A stretch of DNA of 55,936 nucleotides, from positions 1-55,936 of the forward strand of contig JAJYVJ010000003.1 of NCBI GenBank assembly GCA_021792045.1, given 5' to 3'. Within the stretch, counting starts at the first letter, position 1. Each line of letters opens with the position of its first letter. Both the position numbers and the translations under genes were made by a program. The DNA comes from Thermoplasmata archaeon. GTDB taxonomy: Archaea; Thermoplasmatota; Thermoplasmata; Thermoplasmatales; Thermoplasmataceae. Below the pieces are notes generated by a model, which made no database searches, had not been told where the DNA came from, and saw nothing but the letters and a program-made list of their open reading frames with translations. Below are positions 50,948 to 55,936 of the stretch, piece by piece.

Positions 50948-50956
50948 TAGACGCTG

Positions 50957-51433
50957 GTGAAGAGAATGAAGCATGCAACGATGGATCACGGTTTTATGGG
51001 AGCTCCCCTTTTTCCTCTTGGTTTGTTTGAGTTGTCTCTTCTTGTTTTTCAATTCCTTATTGGAATGTACCTAAATCTTTTTGTTAGCATTCCAGCAGCA
51101 ATCTCATTTTCTGGGATGATGTCCTTAAATGTATCATATGATGGATTCGGGTTCGTGATGTTTCACATGATGCTAGGTATGCTAATCGCTTTTGTCTCAC
51201 TAGGAATGCTGGTCATGTCATTTTTCAATGGGCATTCGCCAACAACTGTAATATCATTAGCCCTCTTTTTATCCGTTCTTCTTGGTGGTATAAATGGTCT
51301 GTTATTCCTTTTTGGAGGGCAGAATAACATCAATTCATATTTCATGTCCATTGGGTTCATACTGTCAATTATTTTTGACATGTTGTTGATTATGTTTGTA
51401 AATGTTGGACAAGATATACATCATAACAGATAA
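50957..51433 (+). CDS. four-helix integral membrane protein
   Basis: The 158-residue protein has four membrane segments at about 15-45 (PLGLFELSLLVFQFLIGMYL), 62-88 (FVMFHMMLGMLIAFVSLGML), 95-118 and 128-150. The N-terminus is rich in His and Met (MKHATMDHGFMG), which may bind metal. Expressed with PadR, so it may be a PadR-controlled exporter or sensor component. No family is assigned. Confidence 0.7.
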   Translation: MKRMKHATMDHGFMGAPLFPLGLFELSLLVFQFLIGMYLNLFVSIPAAISFSGMMSLNVSYDGFGFVMFHMMLGMLIAFVSLGMLVMSFFNGHSPTTVISLALFLSVLLGGINGLLFLFGGQNNINSYFMSIGFILSIIFDMLLIMFVNVGQDIHHNR

Positions 51434-51536
51434 GAATTCGGTATTCTGAAGTTCACTTGAAACCGCAATACAAACTGAAAGCTCCATATAATGAATAAAA
51501 CTCCAGTCAATTGGCCTGACGGTTAGAGGATTTCTC

Positions 51537-51890
51537 CTATGAAAAAATACTTTCTGGCGATCTTGTAAGCAAGTGCCCCCTCATTAGCGTTGTTAATTGT
51601 GCTAGGCAATCTGATGCCTTCGCATTCGTGGCCTTCTGGTACATGGATTTCATCTTCCTCTCTGTGAGGGAATCTATCTTGTCCGCTAACTCCATATTGT
51701 TCTTGAGCATAGGGTAGACAAGTTCCGCTAGAATTATAGCGATTGCAACAATGGCCCTGTTCTGCTCTGCCCTTCTCACTATGCTGGGATACTTCATCCT
51801 GAGTTTTATTGATTTCTCTATAGCTGTATGGGATGACGTGACAAGCACAAGTCTCAGCATATGTAAACGCCGGTTGATCTTTCCTCAAAA
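51537..51890 (-). pseudogene. remnant of an IS110-family transposase, C-terminal part
   Basis: The minus strand reads RRLHMLRLVLVTSSHTAIEKS, then KLRMKYPSIVRRAEQNRAIVAIAIILAELVYPMLKNN. This is the end of a Transposase_20 domain from a subgroup other than the intact element at 41666. The rest of the gene is missing. Confidence 0.65.
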
Positions 51891-51960
51891 ACACCGAAAT
51901 AAAATTCCCATGCGAAAACAGGAGGGTTCAACTATTTTAATATAAAAGCAATCTTTATAA

Positions 51961-52542
51961 ATGGAAGACAAGACTACCGATTACTTCAATGCGAATTACC
52001 TGAGGTACGATCGGTGGTACGACACACATAGGAAGGAGTACAACGATCAGATTGAATTCCTGAGGACTATTATACCGAGCAGTGATGGTATAGAAATAGG
52101 CGTTGGAACTGGAAGAATAGCTGCTGCGCTAAACATTCGATATGGACTTGACAGCTCTCCAGAAATGCTGAAATTAGCGCGCAGAAGAGGTGTGAAAACA
52201 TTCCTTGGAGATGCATATGATACCAAGCTTTCGGACAAGACATTTGATTATTCTCTCTTCTATATGACTTTATGTTTTCTTAAACAGCCTGAGGAAGCAA
52301 TCAAGGAGGCATATCGTATTTCAAAGAAGGTAATTTCAGTCATACTCGATAGAGAGTGCGCATATGTCCAAGAGATAATGAAAGATCTGTCGGGATTTTA
52401 TTCTTCTGCAAATTTCTTTACTGAAAGAGAGATCGTAAATCTTTACACAAGTGTCGGTCTGAAGGTGACGGGAAAAATAGAAAAAGACTTGAAAATGTCG
52501 AACGGGGTCCTTTACAGACTAATTGCAATTACAGGGAACTAA
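51961..52542 (+). CDS. class I SAM-dependent methyltransferase
   Basis: The 193-residue protein has motif I in DGIEIGVGTGRIAAAL (about 40-55), the motif II acid in IRYGLDSSPEMLKLARR (about 61), and TFLGDAYDTKLSDKTFDYSLFYMTL containing motifs III-IV. The substrate is unknown. The N-terminus (YFNANYLRYDRWYDTHRKEYNDQI) is like small-molecule methyltransferases. TTTTAATATAAAAG about 25 nt upstream gives a leaderless start at 51961. Confidence 0.88.
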   Translation: MEDKTTDYFNANYLRYDRWYDTHRKEYNDQIEFLRTIIPSSDGIEIGVGTGRIAAALNIRYGLDSSPEMLKLARRRGVKTFLGDAYDTKLSDKTFDYSLFYMTLCFLKQPEEAIKEAYRISKKVISVILDRECAYVQEIMKDLSGFYSSANFFTEREIVNLYTSVGLKVTGKIEKDLKMSNGVLYRLIAITGN

Positions 52543-52644
52543 GAGGCCCTCCTTACGGCTTCCTCATGATGGCCGTTAGACCCTACAATGCAATAACCTC
52601 AATTCTCTCGTTCTTTTCTATATTTAATAGGGCGTCCCATGTTC

Positions 52645-52685
52645 CGTCAAACAACGACATTCATTATTTCCCTCTTTGATCTGTG
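52645..52685. repeat. dispersed repeat, copy 2
   Basis: This is the second copy of the 46893-46935 repeat, with CGTCAAACAACGACAT at the start and CTCTTTGATCTGTG at the end. Confidence 0.55.
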
Positions 52686-52743
52686 CCTGATCTGATTGAG
52701 CTACACCATTATATTCATTAGCATATTAGATAGCCGGAGATAG

Positions 52744-53229
52744 ATGTTGGACAGCAGAGCAGCGTTTTTAGCGAGCTTCCTGAAATACGTCAGCCTTGAT
52801 CGGAGAAAGATAATCAGGGGGGGCATAGCCAACTGCATCATGGCTCAGAAGCTTGTTTATTTCGGGAAAACCCTCGGACTGCCGCTCGATTATGATTTCA
52901 ACCTGTACCTTTACGGACCGTATTCTTCAGCACTGGCCGATGACTATTTCAGGATGGGGGAAGAGGAATGGGGAAGCGGGCAAATTGAGATTACTGCCAG
53001 CGTATCTTCGGTGCTGGATGAACTCAGGAAACGCGATGACCTGTTCCTGGAGATTGCAGCAACACTGCATTCCCTAAAAACTGCCAATCCAGATGCATCC
53101 TACGGGAGCATAATAAAAGCAGTCTCTGATCTTAAAGCAGACAGGACCCGTAAAAAAGTGTGTCTGCTGAATACGTCTGGAAGACATTCGAGATTCTCAG
53201 GATTGATCTCGGTTCACCGGTTTGTATAA
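52744..53229 (+). CDS. YwgA-like protein with probable late frameshift
   Basis: The protein resembles the YwgA family, related in plan to Panacea/DUF4065 proteins. Evidence is ANCIMAQKLVYFGKTLGLPLDYDFNLYLYGPYSSALADDYFRM at about 30-72, with helices after it. The last 30 residues look wrong. At the A6 run 53152-53157, moving one base gives KSVSAEYVWKTFEILRIDLG, a helix that fits the fold and runs to a stop near 53255. So the C-terminus is probably frameshifted or there is a sequence error. Confidence 0.65.
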   Translation: MLDSRAAFLASFLKYVSLDRRKIIRGGIANCIMAQKLVYFGKTLGLPLDYDFNLYLYGPYSSALADDYFRMGEEEWGSGQIEITASVSSVLDELRKRDDLFLEIAATLHSLKTANPDASYGSIIKAVSDLKADRTRKKVCLLNTSGRHSRFSGLISVHRFV

Positions 53230-53326
53230 TAATAGGTGCGAGATTATTCTAGACCACTCATATCAATGAAACGAAACTCAAAATCAGCATCGTAATTAAT
53301 ATATATCTCTTTAATTATGTATCAAT

Positions 53327-53569
53327 ATGGAAAATGTAACCTTACCATCAGAACTAATTGCCGGCTTCAAAAAATTTAAATCTAATTTTGAGGCAGCTAA
53401 CGAAATGTATGATCAGCTTCAAGATCATATTGGGAAATATGTAGCCATCGATGATGGAAAGATTTTGGGGTATGCTGATACATACGAGGAAGCAGTTGAA
53501 AAATACGGTAAAATAGTTGGTATATACATAGACCTCGTCTCAAAAGAAAATATTTTTTGGATACTTTAA
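53327..53569 (+). CDS. DUF5678-domain protein
   Basis: The 80-residue protein has the DUF5678 pattern IGKYVAIDDGKILGYADTYEEAVEKYGK (about 35-62). In archaea this small domain is often next to a retropepsin-like protease gene, as here (ATG of that gene 23 bp after its stop). TAATATATAT at 53296-53305 is the TATA box. The function is unknown. Confidence 0.75.
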   Translation: MENVTLPSELIAGFKKFKSNFEAANEMYDQLQDHIGKYVAIDDGKILGYADTYEEAVEKYGKIVGIYIDLVSKENIFWIL

Positions 53570-53592
53570 AATCTTTTGAGTCGTGTGTCTTA

Positions 53593-54093
53593 ATGAGGGC
53601 TGTTGACTTAACTTTTGATAAAACGAGACACCTTTTTTCACTCCCGGTCACTTTGTTGAGGAAACCTGAACCGACATTTGGAGGACCGGCAAATCCGCCA
53701 TATATATACAGAAGCATGTATCTGGATACAGGCTCTAACCTAACATCCATAACCGATAAGGAAGCAAGCGGTCTTGGTATTAACCCGGAACGACTCCGGG
53801 TTGAGGATGTTGGAGGAATAGGCGGGATGACAAGGGTTCCAATAACACATGACGTGATTATTGTTGTGCTGGACAGAAATCAAAACCCTGCAGAAATCAG
53901 ACTGGATAACATTGGAGTACACCGTACTGAGATAAAAAGGAAAATTGAAAAAACACACGGGGTTTTCAAAGAAAAAGGTTACGTTGGGGCCCAAATGGTC
54001 TGTTTGTTTGGACTGGACGCTGTCGAAAAACTAAAAGGCAAGATAGAACTTGACATGGTTTCTAAAAAAGGAGAGATACAGTTTACAACATGA
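53593..54093 (+). CDS. retropepsin-like aspartic protease
   Basis: The 166-residue protein has the single-domain aspartic-protease motif YLDTGSNLTSITDKEASGLGI (about 45-65) with the catalytic Asp in LDTGS, and the second-strand pattern VEDVGGIGGMTRVPI. These proteases act as dimers like retroviral ones. TTG 53557, inside the DUF5678 gene, is an alternative start giving 12 more residues. The gene pair DUF5678-protease recurs in archaea. Confidence 0.82.
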   Translation: MRAVDLTFDKTRHLFSLPVTLLRKPEPTFGGPANPPYIYRSMYLDTGSNLTSITDKEASGLGINPERLRVEDVGGIGGMTRVPITHDVIIVVLDRNQNPAEIRLDNIGVHRTEIKRKIEKTHGVFKEKGYVGAQMVCLFGLDAVEKLKGKIELDMVSKKGEIQFTT

Positions 54094-54488
54094 GCCTGGA
54101 AACAAGGGTTTAAACTGATTCTGTACACTGCTCCTGAGTTCCGTTCCGAAAGCCTTCAGGAGATGTAAAAGGTATAATGGTAAAACAGGGAATTCCCTTA
54201 CCGATAATGGAAAAATACCAGGATGGGGTGTATAAAACCCCCTCACAACTATCGCCCCCGATAAATAATTAAGTCGCATTCGACTTAATAATTCATCATT
54301 ACCAATAAAATTGGAAAGTTTCCAGTTGTATGCACAGTTGAAGATAAAATGACAAACTTTGGCATCACCTGGCGGCAACTCATCCACGGGGAATCGCTTC
54401 ACTTCCGGAGCTGTAATTGTACAATTAGCATTTCGGAAAGTTTTCCTCGCGGATCTCCTTGGGGAAACGATTCAGTATTGTGCGGACA
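54094..54488. other. spacer with a long inverted repeat
   Basis: No gene is seen. AATAATTAAGTCG at 54264-54276 faces CGACTTAATAATT at 54281-54293 with CATT between and one mismatch. It lies near the integrase stop and could be an arm-binding site, a terminator or an attachment site. Nothing else is seen. Confidence 0.5.
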
Positions 54489-55751
54489 TCACTTACCCAT
54501 GCCGGTCTTGTCCTTCTCCTTCAGTGCCAGCTCAATTATGGATGCAAGGATACCCGTTCTTTCCGATTCCGGCATGTTCTCAATAATCGCCTTGACCTGG
54601 GGGTTTATCATGCCCCTGTTCTCAAGCTCCTTCTGGATGTGATCCTCCTTCTCCTTGAGGTCAAGGGATGCCTTAGTCGTGAGAGGGAGCCAGCACTGAC
54701 GGCAGTATACTGCATCCGAAAGATTCTCCGTTCCGCATCTGGCGCATTTTATTGGTTTTCTGGCCTGAATTACTGTATCTTCCTTCTCCAATCCATATGC
54801 CTTCAGAATTGCCGATTTCTGAGCTTCTGCGGATAGGTGAACATAGGTTGCGCTCATCTTCGATCCATGAATCCAGCCCATTTGAGATTCAAGTGGTGCT
54901 TCTGCCACACTTCCAGCCAGAATTGAAGCTCTGGTATGCCGGTATAGGTGCGGATGAATCCTTTCGGTTATTCCAGCTCTTTCCTTGATTCTCTGGAATA
55001 TCTGCCTTAAGGCGTTGTAATCAAGTTCTCCGGATTCACCGTTCCTGTTCGCCTTCATGAACAATGGTGCACCGGTGTTGTTCTTCTCAGGATGAACATC
55101 CAGCCACTGCCTTAGATATATAGGAGATTCACCAACCACGACAACCTGCCTATATCCTGTTTTTCCTGATCTCACTCTAAGAACAAGACCATAATCTTCA
55201 AATTCCAGATCCTTGATTTTCCTGTTCAGAAGTTCGCCAGCTCTCACTCCAGAATCATATAAGAGGCTCAAGATTGCCTTATCTCTGGCATTCTCACAGG
55301 CATCAATCATTCTCTGGTGCAGTTCAGGAGATATGATCTCCTTCTCCATCTGGCGTGATAGCTTGTTATTGGTTCTAATGAGCTTAAGGTATTTTGGTGG
55401 CGTATCATCGTTCAGCCATCTGAAGAACTGCCTCGCTGTTGCCTTAATGTTCCTTTTAGTTACGTCTGTGGCATCCTTAGGCTTCTGTTTTCCTTTCGCA
55501 ACCTTGTGGTTGTTGATATTCTCAACCAGATCCTTTATGTCTTCTTCATTAGGATTCTGGAGCTTATCCTTCATTATCCTTGAAATAAAACGCATCTGTG
55601 AATACAGGATATACACTCTGGAAGGTGATATTTCACTTTTGACCTTCTGGTCTCTTACGAACCTTTCAACCAGATCCTTATTTTGAGGCGATTCCAGAGC
55701 TAACATTTCCTTCTGTTTCTCTATCCTGTTCTCGAAATCATAGATAGCCAT
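54489..55751 (-). CDS. tyrosine recombinase (integrase) with C-terminal zinc ribbon
   Basis: The 420-residue protein has a SAM-like core-binding domain at about 70-150. The catalytic domain has R in DSGVRAGELLNRKI (about 170), K in VRSGKTGYR, H-x-x-R in HPHLYRHTRAS (about 270), H in GWIHGSKM and the nucleophile Tyr in SATYVHLS (about 302). A zinc ribbon follows (CARCGTEN, then YCRQCW, about 330-350) and a helical tail. The family integrates archaeal elements or resolves chromosome dimers. Minus-strand TATA (CTTATATA near 55775-55782) lies about 25 nt before ATG 55751, preferred over GTG 55766. Confidence 0.92.
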   Translation of the reverse strand: MAIYDFENRIEKQKEMLALESPQNKDLVERFVRDQKVKSEISPSRVYILYSQMRFISRIMKDKLQNPNEEDIKDLVENINNHKVAKGKQKPKDATDVTKRNIKATARQFFRWLNDDTPPKYLKLIRTNNKLSRQMEKEIISPELHQRMIDACENARDKAILSLLYDSGVRAGELLNRKIKDLEFEDYGLVLRVRSGKTGYRQVVVVGESPIYLRQWLDVHPEKNNTGAPLFMKANRNGESGELDYNALRQIFQRIKERAGITERIHPHLYRHTRASILAGSVAEAPLESQMGWIHGSKMSATYVHLSAEAQKSAILKAYGLEKEDTVIQARKPIKCARCGTENLSDAVYCRQCWLPLTTKASLDLKEKEDHIQKELENRGMINPQVKAIIENMPESERTGILASIIELALKEKDKTGMGK

Positions 55752-55936
55752 GCCATCACGATCCACTGGAAGTATATAAGAAATATTATCGTATTCTAAC
55801 TACGAATATCTGTCACATTTTGATTAACATTAATAACTCTAAGTTTGTCGCGAGCCTCTTTAGTTCAAGTATAGTCTGTATCTGCTTTCCAGCAAAATAG
55901 TCATTCAGTGTAGGTGCTATGGAATAAAAAAATATT
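55752..55936. promoter_or_regulatory. integrase promoter and right edge
   Basis: The minus-strand TATA box lies at 55775-55782. The remaining bases to the edge of the window show no gene, no tRNA and no clear attachment site. Confidence 0.4.

Noticed and set aside
51523..51894. 123-codon minus-strand frame overlapping the IS110 remnant
   Set aside because: The alternative frame matches the IS110 C-terminus, so this one is a shadow.
1..55936. CRISPR arrays
   Set aside because: No regularly spaced identical repeats with unique spacers and no cas gene; the iteron-like repeats are too short and irregular.

Overview
The window looks like chromosomal DNA of a Thermoplasmata-type archaeon, most likely Thermoplasmatales. 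This is inferred from gene content and promoter style only. The evidence is: archaeal TATA boxes placed about 25 nt before start codons (leaderless genes), a thermopsin-family acid protease with a C-terminal membrane anchor, TrmB, PadR and AbrB-type regulators, a PCNA sliding clamp, a tyrosine recombinase with a C-terminal zinc ribbon, and a stand-alone 5S rRNA at the left edge. No tRNA, CRISPR array or cas gene was seen.

Layout. (1) 7-125: 5S rRNA. (2) 887-6764: a plasmid- or virus-like integrated element. It has a divergent regulator, an AbrB-like protein, a P-loop replication protein, an iteron-like region (4364-4660) that may be an origin, a row of overlapping small genes ending in a winged-helix protein, and a decayed LSm/Hfq-like gene. 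(3) 7016-12272: a minus-strand operon for an organic acid or amide (CitE-like lyase, MFS carrier, HD protein, class III CoA-transferase, FCD-type GntR regulator, isochorismatase-like hydrolase). (4) 12273-14637: decayed DNA and a 181-codon gene cut cleanly by an IS630-family element. (5) 15035-18895: a giant thermopsin-repeat surface protein.

(6) 19038-46250: an accessory and defence region. It holds NYN and Schlafen/AlbA_2-type proteins, a PD-(D/E)XK plus GIY-YIG pair, an IS3-family element, a type III restriction-modification system, and an operon of an ART-fold protein, a deoxyribosyltransferase-Xre fusion and an ImmA/IrrE protease. It continues with a small cassette operon encoding a PCNA clamp, a nuclease-like protein, SIR2-TPR divergent from a DUF262/DUF1524 (GmrSD-like) protein, an IS110 element, an AbiV-like protein without a normal start codon, and a TIR-like effector paired with RNase HIII. 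The last two share one N-terminal domain and are followed by a GC-rich, highly structured non-coding stretch. I regard this as the best candidate for an undescribed system.

(7) 46936-55766: an MBL-fold/TrmB/MFS operon, a DUF5320-like/zinc protein/PadR/membrane protein operon, an IS110 remnant, a methyltransferase, a frameshifted YwgA-like gene, a DUF5678-retropepsin pair, and the integrase.

Most defence genes have their own leaderless promoters, suggesting independent acquisition. Three IS elements and many decayed fragments mark the region as a hot spot of turnover. All functions are assigned by recognising motifs by eye; no database search was run.
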